Made by a program: the position numbers and the translations under genes. From NCBI GenBank assembly GCA_963763215.1, contig CAVXNX010000011.1, positions 27,286 to 91,285 on the forward strand: a stretch of 64,000 nucleotides of DNA, in the 5' to 3' direction. This document shows positions 9,200-18,420 of the stretch, one piece after another; the first letter of the stretch is position 1; each line of letters opens with the position of its first letter. The notes under the pieces were generated by a model, which saw nothing but the letters and a program-made list of their open reading frames with translations, made no database searches and was not told where the DNA came from. The stretch is from DASQZK01 sp963763215 (GTDB taxonomy: Bacteria; Bacteroidota; Bacteroidia; Bacteroidales; GCA-2748055).

Positions 9200-9211
9200 T
9201 TGATACATCAA
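9200..9211. promoter_or_regulatory. MarR operator 1 (upstream of marR)
   Basis: TTGATACATCAA is an imperfect palindrome (TTGAT/ATCAA). It is followed by AATAATGATATAACAA, a block repeated almost exactly after the second operator at 9678. It lies 21 bases before the marR ATG at 9232, as expected for autorepression. Confidence 0.55.
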
Positions 9212-9231
9212 ATAATGATATAACAATTAAT

Positions 9232-9659
9232 ATGAAATTCAGGTTTGAAGAATCGGTGGGCTACTATCTCAACGGGCGGCCATGGTCATGCGGAACAGTC
9301 TGCAACGGGAATTCAGCGGGCAATATGGTGAGATCACCATCGATTACTGGGTGATCCTGAACCGGCTTTGGGAAAGCGACGGCTGGATGCAAACCGAACT
9401 GGCCCGGATGACGAATAAGGACAATGCCAGCATGACCCGGATGCTCGACGGGATGCAAAAGAAGGGCCTGGTGGAACGGAAGCCGGATGCCCGTGACCGA
9501 CGGGTGCAAAGAGTCTTCCTTACCGATAAGGGCCGTGTTCTCGAGCAACCCCTCAAGAAGATCGCCTATGCAAATATGATGAAGGGCCTGGAAAACCTCT
9601 CCGAAGAGGATACCGGGAACCTGAAGCGCATCCTTGAAATCATCATCGGCAATTATTGA
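9232..9659 (+). CDS. MarR-family transcriptional regulator (one-base deletion near the start)
   Basis: A winged-helix MarR regulator. The body shows an N-terminal dimerisation helix, ELARMTNKDNASMTRMLDGM as the recognition helix region and the wing DARDRRVQRVFLT, then a C-terminal helix. The ATG at 9232 gives FEESVGYYLN, the normal family N-terminus, but runs out of frame at AACGGGCGG (9271-9279). Adding one C restores N-R-A-A and joins it to the ATG at 9282, giving about 143 residues. Without the correction, a 125-residue form from 9282 remains. It is followed by a DUF6064 membrane gene preceded by the same palindrome, suggesting that this repressor controls both. The ligand is unknown. Confidence 0.8.
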
Positions 9660-9677
9660 TTTTTTTTCACTATAAAA

Positions 9678-9689
9678 TTGATATATCAA
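9678..9689. promoter_or_regulatory. MarR operator 2 (between marR and the DUF6064 gene)
   Basis: TTGATATATCAA is a perfect 12-base palindrome followed by AAAATAGATATAACAA. It mirrors operator 1 in both the palindrome and the trailing ATATAACAA block, and lies 24 bases before the start at 9713. Confidence 0.55.
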
Positions 9690-9712
9690 AAATAGATATA
9701 ACAACCAAATGA

Positions 9713-10414
9713 ATGTTTAACCAAAAGTTCAACGCCATGAGAACACCTTTTTCAGAAGACCAGTTTCTTGCCGTATTTGAAAAGTACAATACGACAGTGT
9801 TTCCCGCCCAGATCATCCTCCTGATAGCCGGCATGGCTGCGCTTGTCCTTCTTCATTCCCGGATCAGGAACAGAAGCCGGATCATCGCCGGGCTCGTTTC
9901 CGTCATCTGGTTATGGAACGCCTTCATTTACCAGGCCGTTTTTTTCAGTTCCGTAAACAGGGCCGCGTTCGGCTTCAGTGCATTAATGGCCATCGAAGCC
10001 ATCCTTTTGCTCTATGTATCGGTAATCAAAAACCGGCTCGTGTTTTATATCGGGAGGTCAGCCCGTCATTATGCCGGTTACCTGTTGGTCCTTTACGGAC
10101 TTTTCATTTATCCGGTCATCGATCTGTTGTCGGGCCATGATCTTTCGCACATCATCTCGGTGGGTCTTCCCTGTCCCACGACCATCATGACCTTTGGGTT
10201 CTTCCTGCTGACAGCCGGGAAATTCCCCCGCTACCTGCTCATCATTCCTTCGTTGTGGGCATTGCTCGGGATCAGCGCAGCGATGAATTTCGGGATCTAC
10301 CAGGACTTCGTGATGGTTTTGGCCGCGGTCATTGCTGTCCTGTTCATGGGAAGCCGCCATGCAGGTATCCGGGTTGAAATGCCGGGGGCCGGCGATCCTT
10401 CCCGGAGCTTTTAG
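9713..10414 (+). CDS. DUF6064-family multi-pass membrane protein
   Basis: The protein resembles DUF6064 by its N-terminal pattern PFSEDQFLAVFEKYNTTVFPAQ followed by six or seven hydrophobic helices of about 20 residues. A conserved-looking VGLPCPTTIMTFGF loop sits between helices five and six. The function is unknown in the family. Starts at 9713 and 9737 are both possible. It follows marR with the palindromic operator directly before it, so it is likely derepressed together with marR by an unknown signal. Confidence 0.72.
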   Translation: MFNQKFNAMRTPFSEDQFLAVFEKYNTTVFPAQIILLIAGMAALVLLHSRIRNRSRIIAGLVSVIWLWNAFIYQAVFFSSVNRAAFGFSALMAIEAILLLYVSVIKNRLVFYIGRSARHYAGYLLVLYGLFIYPVIDLLSGHDLSHIISVGLPCPTTIMTFGFFLLTAGKFPRYLLIIPSLWALLGISAAMNFGIYQDFVMVLAAVIAVLFMGSRHAGIRVEMPGAGDPSRSF

Positions 10415-10446
10415 CGGTGGAAGAGGGGAGGACCGATAAAATTTTC

Positions 10447-10496
10447 TATTTTTGCAGGGAGAGGCCGTCGACGTTCCGGAACCTCTCCCTGCAAAA
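10447..10496. repeat. 15-bp perfect inverted repeat overlapping a TAnnTTTG box
   Basis: TTTTGCAGGGAGAGG (10450-10464) and its exact complement (10482-10496) flank 17 bases. The left arm overlaps TATTTTTG (10447-10454), a -7-like sequence. No T-tract follows on either strand, so it is unlikely to be a simple terminator. It lies between the DUF6064 gene and the YeeE/YedE gene. Confidence 0.5.
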
Positions 10497-10609
10497 TGGG
10501 TATTATATGAAGCATACTTCGGCATCACATCAGCCAGCGCCATATAAATCCGTATCTTCGTTTCATGAGATAACGATTTTTTTAACTTTTGAACCTAATT
10601 CCCACAACC

Positions 10610-11620
10610 ATGATTATTACCATCCTGATTTTTGGCTTCCTGTTCGGGGCTGTGCTCCAGTATGCCCGCCTTAACCGCTACAATACGATCAGCGGCATGG
10701 CAACTCTCGAAGATTACACCGTTGCCAAGGCACTTGCCATTGCCATTGGAATAGGCGCGGTTCTTCTGAACATTGAGATTGCCCTGGGTTTGGCTTCGTA
10801 CCATGTTAAGCCTCTCGCCCTTGGCGGCATTGCCTTTGGCGGCCTGATCTTCGGCAGCGGCATGGCCATCCTGGGGTACTGTCCGGGAACCCTGGCTGTG
10901 TCGACCGGTGAAGGTTCGGTCGATGCCATGGTTGGCGTGGCCGGCGGACTGGCGGGAGGCCTCATTTACACCCTTGTCGTCCCTGCAGTGAGTGCTGTTC
11001 TCGGACCCGACCTGGGCTCGATTTCGCTGTCTTCCCTTCTCGGAGCCCACAGAGCATTCTTTTTCATCCTGACCTTCGTATTTGCAGCCGGCATGGTCTG
11101 GACCGCTTTTCGCCTGAACCGTCTCGAACACGGCAGCGACAGGAAATGGCTCTATGCCGGGATTGGCCTCGCGGTGCTGAATCTCCTCGTCTTTTCCACG
11201 GCAGGTGCCAACAGACCCATCGGCGCTTCGACCAGTTATCCGTATACCGCTTCCATGCTGAGTGGATTGACATCCGGCGACTATTTTCAGGCCATCCGGA
11301 AGCCAGGTCACTGGGAACTGATCTTCCTGGGGGGTGCCATGCTGGCCGGGCTTGTGTTCTCCCTGGCGAAAAAGGAGTTTCGTTTCACGCTCATCCACAG
11401 CCGGTGGCAAAAGTACAGGGGAAATTCACCCGTTCAGCGGATCGTCTGGGCCTTCATTGGCGGCTTCATCCTGATCTTCGGCGCCAGGATGGCCGGAGGT
11501 TGCACCAGCGGACATATTCTTTCCGGGGGAATGCAGATCGCGATCAGCAGCCTTCTTTTCGGCATTTTTGTCTTTGCGGGATTGCTACTCACGGGTAAGG
11601 TGTTTTACCGGCTGAAATAA
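10610..11620 (+). CDS. YeeE/YedE-family permease (sulfur-compound transport)
   Basis: YeeE/YedE proteins are membrane channels; characterised members take up thiosulfate through cysteine-lined paths. The family signatures are visible: FGGLIFGSGMAILGYCPGT near residue 85 and the second-half repeat FGARMAGGCTSGHILSGG near residue 300, both with the conserved Cys. About nine hydrophobic segments are seen in roughly 336 residues. I prefer the ATG at 10610; a TTG seven codons upstream is open. No sulfur-metabolism genes are adjacent, so the exact substrate is an inference from the family. Confidence 0.85.
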   Translation: MIITILIFGFLFGAVLQYARLNRYNTISGMATLEDYTVAKALAIAIGIGAVLLNIEIALGLASYHVKPLALGGIAFGGLIFGSGMAILGYCPGTLAVSTGEGSVDAMVGVAGGLAGGLIYTLVVPAVSAVLGPDLGSISLSSLLGAHRAFFFILTFVFAAGMVWTAFRLNRLEHGSDRKWLYAGIGLAVLNLLVFSTAGANRPIGASTSYPYTASMLSGLTSGDYFQAIRKPGHWELIFLGGAMLAGLVFSLAKKEFRFTLIHSRWQKYRGNSPVQRIVWAFIGGFILIFGARMAGGCTSGHILSGGMQIAISSLLFGIFVFAGLLLTGKVFYRLK

Positions 11621-12122
11621 AAAGATCATAACAGCTGCGACGATAAACCACTCGACGGTGACACTGCAAAACCCGTGTTCCTCCTCCCGGGCCACAGGCC
11701 CTAAATCCGTGTTTATCCGTCCTATCCGTTCCTCCGATAGCTATCAGAGCTATCGGAATCCGTGTTCCTCCTCCCTTGCCACAGGCCCAATTGCCCTATA
11801 TATAAATCCGTGTTCCTCCTCCCTTGCCACAGGCCCAATTGCCCTATATATAAATCCATGTTCCTCCTCCCTTGCCACAGGCCCAATTGCCCTATATATA
11901 AATCCATGTTCCTCCTCCCTTGCCACAGGCCCAATTGCCCTATATATAAATCCGTGTTCCTCCTCCCTTGCCACAGGCCCAATCGCCTTGTATATAAATC
12001 CGTGTTCCTCCTCCCTTGCCACAGGCCCAATTGCCCTATATATAAATCCGTGTTTATCCGTCCTATCCGTTTAATCCGTGTTCCACATTTCGGTGTTCCA
12101 CATTCCCGTGTTCCACTACGGC
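11621..12122. repeat. 48-bp tandem repeat array with flanking degenerate copies and a hairpin
   Basis: Six near-identical 48-base units start at 11761, 11809, 11857, 11905, 11953 and 12001. Each holds CGTGTTCCTCCTCCCTTGCC, ACAGGCCCAATTGCCC and a TATATA tail; the fifth unit has the most changes. A degenerate copy lies at about 11670-11705. At 11734-11756 CCGATAGCT and AGCTATCGG form a nine-base stem. After the array, ATCCG-rich fragments continue to about 12115. Because 48 is divisible by three, several frames stay open, but the peptides are low complexity and have no start context. There are no unique spacers, so it is not CRISPR. Confidence 0.85.
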
Positions 12123-12764
12123 TCATGGCGCCAGCCGCCGGAGTACCCAGCTGCCGGTGTTCAATTCGAAGGACAGTCTGTCATGAAGTCTTCCCGGCGC
12201 CCCCTGCCAGAATTCAAAATAGTCGGGAACAATGCGATATCCTCCCCAGTGTGGCGGACGGTTGACTTCCCGTCCTTCAAAACGTTTTTCAAAATCGGTG
12301 AAACGCTTTTCCAGGAAAGCCCTGTCGGGGATGATCTCACTCTGCGGTGAGGCCCATGCGCCAATCTGGCTGTTTCGGGGACGTTCGGCGAAATACCGGT
12401 CCGACCCGGCTGCCGGTATGGCCCTGACCCGGCCTTCAACCCTGACCTGCCGTTCCAGTGACGGCCAGAAGAATACGGCGGCCACAGCAGGACTGGCTTC
12501 GATTTCCGAGGCTTTCCGGGAATGATAATTGGTATAGAAAACAAGGCCCTCAGGGCTGAGCCCTTTGAGCAAGACCACCCGTGAGGAGGGCCTGTTTTGC
12601 CGGCCCAGCGTCGACAATACCATGGCATTGGGTTCCTGTAAACCGGCTTTCACGGCTTCATCAAGCCAGAGATCCAGCTGCGTGAACGGATCTTTGTTGA
12701 TGTTTTCTTCATTCAGGACCCTATGGTGATATTCTGTTCTGATGGCTGATAATTTTTCGTCCAC
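12123..12764 (-). CDS. pdxH: Pyridoxamine 5'-phosphate oxidase
   Basis: PdxH oxidises pyridoxine or pyridoxamine 5'-phosphate to pyridoxal 5'-phosphate using FMN. The protein shows DPFTQLDLWLDEA near the N-terminus, the FMN-binding RVVLLKG and FYTNYHSRKASEI segments, the QVRVEGRV strand, RPRNSQIGAWAS, and a C-terminal WQGAPGRLHDR motif. At 213 residues it has the normal length. It reads leftward and ends next to the repeat array. The neighbouring nadC is another cofactor gene. Confidence 0.95.
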   Translation of the reverse strand: MDEKLSAIRTEYHHRVLNEENINKDPFTQLDLWLDEAVKAGLQEPNAMVLSTLGRQNRPSSRVVLLKGLSPEGLVFYTNYHSRKASEIEASPAVAAVFFWPSLERQVRVEGRVRAIPAAGSDRYFAERPRNSQIGAWASPQSEIIPDRAFLEKRFTDFEKRFEGREVNRPPHWGGYRIVPDYFEFWQGAPGRLHDRLSFELNTGSWVLRRLAP

Positions 12765-12823
12765 ATCGACCTCCTGTTCAGTTCAGGTCCATACCACATG
12801 ACAATACCCGTTGAGGGTTGAAG

Positions 12824-13678
12824 TCAGAAGGCCGCTTTCAGGCTCAGGTCGAGGCTTTTGATCTGATGGGTGAGCGCACCGACTGAAATAAAATCCACAC
12901 CGGCAGCGGCATAGGAACGGATATTCTCTTTCGTAATGCCTCCTGAAGATTCCGTTTCCACCCTTCCGCCGATCGTGTTCACGGCCGTTTTTGTCAGCTC
13001 CGGGCTGAAATTATCCAGCAATATCCTGTCGACACCTCCTTCGTTAAGGATCTCATCCACGTCGGCCAGGCTGCGGGCTTCGACTTCGATGCCCAGGTTC
13101 TTGCCGTGCACCCGGAGATATTCTTTCGCCTGCCGGATGGCATTGGAAATCCCTCCGGCGAAATCGATATGATTGTCCTTGATCAGGATCATATCGAAAA
13201 GGCCAACGCGGTGGTTTCGGCCGCCACCGAGCCTGACGGCTTCCTTTTCGGCAAAGCGCAGGCCGGGGGTCGTTTTGCGGGTATCAAGGATCTTGGTGTT
13301 GAATCCGTCCAGTAACCGCACATATTCCCGGGTCTGGGTGGCCACGCCGCTCAGCCGCTGCATCACATTCAACACGATCCGCTCGGTCTGGAGGATTGAA
13401 CGCACACTTCCCGAAATCTCGAATACGATATCGCCGGGAGTGATCGCCGAACCATCAGGGATGATCTCCCGGAGTGAAAGTGCAGGGTCAAATTTTTCGT
13501 AGATTCGCGAAACAACGAAAATACCGGCCACGATACCCGTATCCTTGGCAAGAAGTTCCGCCCTGCCCCGGGCTTTTTCCGGAATGGTGGAAAGTGTGGT
13601 GTAATCCCCGTCCCCAATGTCTTCATTAAACCAGATATCGATTGACTGGTCAAGCAATTCATCAAAACGTTGCTTCAT
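12824..13678 (-). CDS. nadC: Nicotinate-nucleotide pyrophosphorylase (carboxylating), QPRTase
   Basis: NadC makes nicotinate mononucleotide from quinolinate and PRPP in NAD synthesis. The type II fold motifs are present: DIGDGDYTT near the N-terminus, LNVMQRLSGVAT, DTRKTTPGLR (substrate Arg and Lys), GGGRNHRVGLFDMILIKDNH, and the barrel strands EVEARSL, ILLDNFSP and SSGGI. The 284-residue length is standard. Its start overlaps the upstream DUF4783 gene by 17 bases, so the two are probably translated together. Confidence 0.95.
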   Translation of the reverse strand: MKQRFDELLDQSIDIWFNEDIGDGDYTTLSTIPEKARGRAELLAKDTGIVAGIFVVSRIYEKFDPALSLREIIPDGSAITPGDIVFEISGSVRSILQTERIVLNVMQRLSGVATQTREYVRLLDGFNTKILDTRKTTPGLRFAEKEAVRLGGGRNHRVGLFDMILIKDNHIDFAGGISNAIRQAKEYLRVHGKNLGIEVEARSLADVDEILNEGGVDRILLDNFSPELTKTAVNTIGGRVETESSGGITKENIRSYAAAGVDFISVGALTHQIKSLDLSLKAAF

Positions 13679-14093
13679 TTTCTTTTTCTATTCTTAACAG
13701 CTGTATAACATCATTGTTCCCTGCCTTCCGGAAGAAAATATTCACCCTGAAATTCTCATTTCCGGTGGCAAGCACCGCGATGACAAATTTCGAATCTTTT
13801 TTTTCACTTTCAAATTTAACTTCGAAACTTACCGGTTTGTGCTCAGTGAAAAAAGAATCGAGGATCCGGGCGGCTTCATCGCGTTGTGTGTCATATTCCT
13901 GGCTAAGAATGCTTATTTTTAACTCATCGTTAAAATGGGGACTGAGCAGATGGCTGTTCCCGGTGCTGAAGCCTTTCACAATGTCGGGCGACAGTGAAAC
14001 GTGCTGGGCTTCAGTAAGTCTGCATGAGGCGGTCAGGATGATGAACACCAGTAGCAGGGGATGTAAAAAGCTCCGGGAATTCATAACGTTCAC
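13662..14093 (-). CDS. DUF4783-family secreted protein
   Basis: A 143-residue protein with an N-terminal signal (LLLVFIILTASC, possibly a lipoprotein Cys) followed by an alpha/beta domain of the DUF4783 type. The segment with FEVKFES and FVIAVLATGNENFRVNIFFRK fits a small NTF2/cystatin-like sheet. From memory this family is found in Bacteroidota beside nadC and rlmH, which is the order here. The function is not known. It overlaps nadC and is divergent from rlmH. Confidence 0.72.
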   Translation of the reverse strand: MNVMNSRSFLHPLLLVFIILTASCRLTEAQHVSLSPDIVKGFSTGNSHLLSPHFNDELKISILSQEYDTQRDEAARILDSFFTEHKPVSFEVKFESEKKDSKFVIAVLATGNENFRVNIFFRKAGNNDVIQLLRIEKENEATF

Positions 14094-14140
14094 AACTTAA
14101 TTTCGTGCAATATAGTAAAATTCCGCTAAAACGATTTTTT

Positions 14141-14611
14141 ATGAAGATAACGCTCATCGTGACAGGGAAAACAAAGGGATCATGGCTTCCTGAGGCTATG
14201 GCGGAATACGCCGGACGGCTGAGTCACTATGTGCCCTTTGAGCTCCTGGAAACCTCCGATATCCGGAACACCCGCAATATGCCCGAACCGGAGCAGAAGG
14301 ACCGCGAAGGGCAGCAGATCATCAGGCTCATCCCCAGGGGCAGTCTCCTGGTGCTTCTCGATGATAAGGGGAAACAGTTCACGTCGGAGGGTTTTGCCGA
14401 TTTTATCCGGAAAAAGGCCCTTGAAGGGCGCGATATTTGTTTGGTAAGCGGTGGCCCTTACGGATTTTCAGATGACCTCTACCGGCTGGCGGAAATGAAG
14501 CTCTCACTCTCGGCGATGACCTTTTCGCACCAGATGGTGAGACTCATCTTTCTGGAACAGTTGTACAGGGCGTTTACCATCATCCGCGGCGAACCCTATC
14601 ATCATTCCTGA
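14141..14611 (+). CDS. rlmH: 23S rRNA (pseudouridine1915-N3)-methyltransferase
   Basis: RlmH is a SPOUT methyltransferase that methylates pseudouridine 1915 in helix 69 of 23S rRNA on the assembled ribosome. The 156-residue protein shows the N-terminal MKITLIVTGKTK, the SAM-knot segment LLVLLDDKGKQFTSEGFA, VSGGPYGFSDD, and the C-terminal LSLSAMTFSHQMVRLIFLEQLYRAF with the PYHH tail. The start is the ATG at 14141 because it gives the standard N-terminus; a longer frame from 14105 adds nothing conserved. Confidence 0.96.
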   Translation: MKITLIVTGKTKGSWLPEAMAEYAGRLSHYVPFELLETSDIRNTRNMPEPEQKDREGQQIIRLIPRGSLLVLLDDKGKQFTSEGFADFIRKKALEGRDICLVSGGPYGFSDDLYRLAEMKLSLSAMTFSHQMVRLIFLEQLYRAFTIIRGEPYHHS

Positions 14612-14667
14612 TGGTTGAATGATGCGTTGGGTTTTTATTTGTACTTTAGTCCAGCTAATCCTGCTTT

Positions 14668-17600
14668 ATGACCCGGCCTAAATTCATCCGTTCAGCATTT
14701 GGAAAAGGGAGATGGTTATTCCTGCTGACGATCATCCTGCTGTTGCTTTCGATGTTTTATGAGAAGCAAACAGCGGTGAGTTATTTTACCAAAGCAGATG
14801 TGGACGATTTCCAGGAGGTTCTCCATGCCAAGGAGACACGTATCGGCCAGGTCCTCGATCTCCTGGAAAGTAAGTACAAAACCACGGGGTCGCAGGAATT
14901 CTTTACCGATGTTCCCCGGTCCATTTACCGCCTTTACAGGGAAGAAGGGCTTGCCGTGTTCGTTTACAACAAGGACAGCCTTTGCTTCTGGAATGACAAT
15001 TCGGTGCCATTCCCCGAACTGACGGCAAATATTCCGGAAAGTTCGGTGGACCAGATCGGCAATTCCGTCTTTCTGAAAAAGGAAATACTCTTTCCCGGCA
15101 CCGACAGCCTCCGGTTCGTGGGGCTCATCCTGATCAAGACCGAATATCCCTATGAGAACAGGTTCCTGCATAACAGTTTCCAGTCTGCCTTCCCGTTTAC
15201 CCCTGCCGTGCGGATAAGAAATTCAGCGCCGCGGTTTAAGAACCCGGTCATGGGTCAGGGGTATCCCGTTTACGATAAGTCCGGCCATTACCTCTTCAGC
15301 ATCGACCTCGACAGCGCCAGCAGACCCAAACAGGTCCAGATGATCCTGTGCCTGATCTTCTACCTGCTCACCTTTTTTGTCTTCCTGATGTTCCTGCGAC
15401 GCTTTATCCGCAATGCCCCCCACCGCCTCCGGAACCTTCTCATCGTCGCTGATCGTGCCGGTTCTGTTTTTCATTTACTTTCTGATGACCCACTACCGGA
15501 TCCCGTCCGTCGTTTTCGACCTTGAACTCTTCTCTCCCGATCTGTTTGCCCGTTCAGCCCTGCTTCCTTCCCTGGGCGACCTGTTCGTTCTGACCATCAT
15601 CGTGTTTTTCATCATCCACAGCTTCTACATGGGGTTTCATTTCAGGCAGCAGGACATGAAAAGAGTGAGCCTGTCCTCCGTCCTGCTTTTCGTTGTCTCC
15701 GGCTTTCCTGGGCATTGTCATATATCTTCTCAATGCTTTCGTTTTTAAAAGTATCGTCGTCGATTCCACCATTTCCTTTGAGACCTATAAAGTTCTCAAC
15801 CTGTCGGTCTATACCTTTATCGGCTTGCTGATCCTTGCCCTCCAGTTCACGGCGTTTGCCCTGGTGGTTGACAAGGTCTTCTCGGTGATGGAATATACAG
15901 GGAACCGGCGGGCCGCAAGGCTTCTGGTGGCTGTGATGATCGTGCTGATCCTTCTTCTCCTCGCCCTTCCTCTTAAAATAACCGTCAGCCCCGAAACCAC
16001 CGTTTTCTATTCCCTGATGGTCTTCCTGCTCTACTATTTCCGTTTTGGAAACAGGGTGAGGTACCGGTTTTCGACCTTCGTTTTGTACGTGCTTCTGTTC
16101 TCCGTTTTTTCGGTCTTCGAAATAACACGCTTCAGCGAGATCAAGAGCCGGGCGGAAATGAAGATGGAAGCCGTCAGTCTTTCCGCCGAGCACGATCCGG
16201 TGGCCGAACTGCTCTTTCCCGACATCGACAAGCGTCTGCGAAACGATGAAGAACTGAAGAAGATGCTCTTCGATCCCCATTTCGATTTTGAAGAATTCTA
16301 TTCCTATGTCCAGCGAAAGTATTTTAGCGGTTTCTGGGATAAATACGATCTGCAGATCACACCCTGCGGGCCGGGCGACAGCGTCTATGTGGCCCCTCCG
16401 GAGGACACCTATTACCATTGTTATAACTTCTTTTACGAATATGTCTTGCGCGACGGGATACAGGTTCCCAATACCGACTTTTTCTACCTCGATAACCTGA
16501 ACGGAAGGATCAGCTACTTCGGGGCGATCACTTATGAAGGACCTGAGGGCCGCGAAGTCACCCTGTTCATCGAACTGGACTCGCGGCTGATCTCCGAAGG
16601 ACTGGGTTATCCGGAACTCCTTCTCGAAGACCGGTACACCAATACAGGCAATGAATTTTCATGGGCAAAATACAACCGCGGCCGTCTGATCACCAGCTCC
16701 GGGGATTTTGCCTATTCCATGTCGAGTAAGATGTATACCCATGGCAAGCAGGGATTTTCCATGGTCACCATCGATAAATACGATCACCTTGTCTACAATA
16801 TCGATCCGACGAATACCATCATTGTCAGCAAACCGGCGGTGTTCTGGGTCGATATCCTGATTTCATTCTCCTACGTATTCAGTTTCTTTTTTATCATTTT
16901 GATCCTGCTGCTGTTCATCACCAACATCAGCCCGATCTCTCTCCGGATCGAATGGAATTTCAAAAACAAGATCCAGGTGACGATGACTGCGCTTGCTGTT
17001 TTTCTCACTGGTCCTCATCGGCGCCGGCACGGTGTATTTCAGCATCAGGCAGTATAAAAGCCGCCAGACGGAGCTTTTAGAGGAGAAGATCCAGTCGGTT
17101 TATGTTGAACTGATCCATAAGCTGGAGTTTGAGACGGATCTGCACCACTGGACTTCCGACCAGTATTTCAACCTGAATGAATTGCTGCAGCAGTTTTCCA
17201 ATGTCTTTTACACCGATATCAACCTGTTCGATAGTGATGGCCATCTGCTGGCCACTTCACGGCCCGAGATTTTTGACATGGACCTGACAGGAAATATGAT
17301 GGATGCGGTTGCCTACAAGGAAATGGGAGTGCTCAAACGTTCGGAATACATCCATGACGAGCATATCGGCGGGCTGAAATACCTGTCGGCCTACGTTCCG
17401 TTTGTCAACAGTGAAAACAAAATGCTGGCCTACCTGAACCTCCCGTATTTTACCCGGCAGGATGAACTGACCCGTGAAATCACCAACCTGGTGGTGGCCA
17501 TCATCAATATCGTCGTTCTGCTTTCCCTGCTGAGTTTCTCCATTGCCGTGTTCATGTCGAATCGCATTACCCATCCGCTCAGGTTGCTGCAGGATAATAT

Positions 17601-18420
17601 CGCCCGGATTAGTCTGAGCGAAACGAATGAAAAGATCGATTATGAAGGCAGGGACGAGATTGGCAGCCTGGTTGAGGAGTACAACATGATGGTCGATGAA
17701 CTGAAGAACAGTGCCGAGTTGCTGGCCCGCAGTGAACGGGAATCGGCCTGGAGGGAGATGGCCAAACAGATCGCCCATGAGATCAAAAACCCTCTGACGC
17801 CCATGAAGCTTGGCATCCAGCATCTGCAAAGGATCTGGAACAGCGATGATGAACAGCGGGAGGAACAGGTGGCCAAGATCACCCGGACGCTCATCGAACA
17901 GATTGACAACCTTTCGGCCATCGCCACCGAATTTTCAAACTTTGCCAAAATGCCCGTGGCCAACAATGTCACCCTCGATCTTGTTGATCTCCTCAAGGAT
18001 GCGATCAGCCTTTTCCAGGAATACGACAAATACACGATCGTTCTGAACACCGGGGATTTGGCGCATGTTTATATATATGCCGACAAGGAGCAGGTGAACC
18101 GGGTGCTGATCAACCTGATAAAAAACGCCATGCAGTCGTTCTCCGAAGGCAGGGAAGGCAGGATTGACATCCGTTTGCAGCTGACGGGAAACAACGCGCT
18201 CATCAGTGTGGCCGACAGGGGGAAGGGCATTCCGGAAAATATCAGGGACAGTCTGTTTCAGCCGAATTTTACCACCAAGTCAAGTGGTATGGGGATGGGG
18301 CTCGCCATTGTGAAGAGCATTGTTGAAACGGCCGGTGGGAAAATCTGGTATGAAACCGAGATGAAAAAGGGCACCACATTTTATGTTCTTCTACCACTTG
18401 CCAATCCGGAAAAAGCATGA
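14668..18420 (+). CDS. Large membrane sensor histidine kinase (three +1 frameshifts)
   Basis: One gene of about 1,250 codons in four frames. The N-terminal part (14668-15415) has a membrane helix and a periplasmic sensing region. Next comes a cluster of about six membrane helices (15420-16050), a second extracytoplasmic domain, another helix (about 16860), and a further TM-flanked region with HAMP. The kinase core has an H-box WREMAKQIAHEIKNPLTPMK near 17760 and an ATPase domain with NLIKNAMQSF, DRGKGIPENI and GMGMGLAIVK. Three single extra bases break it: C6 at 15416-15421, TTT at 15704-15706 and T5 at 16999-17003. Removing one base at each restores one frame. It resembles NtrY-type kinases. 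No response regulator is adjacent. It overlaps the next gene by four bases. Confidence 0.8.

Noticed and set aside
11761..12048. Possible CRISPR array
   Set aside because: Units are contiguous and near-identical over their full 48 bases, with no unique spacers and no cas genes.
11658..12265. Repetitive open frames across the 48-bp array
   Set aside because: They stay open only because the unit is 16 codons long. There is no start context and no homology, and both strands are open.
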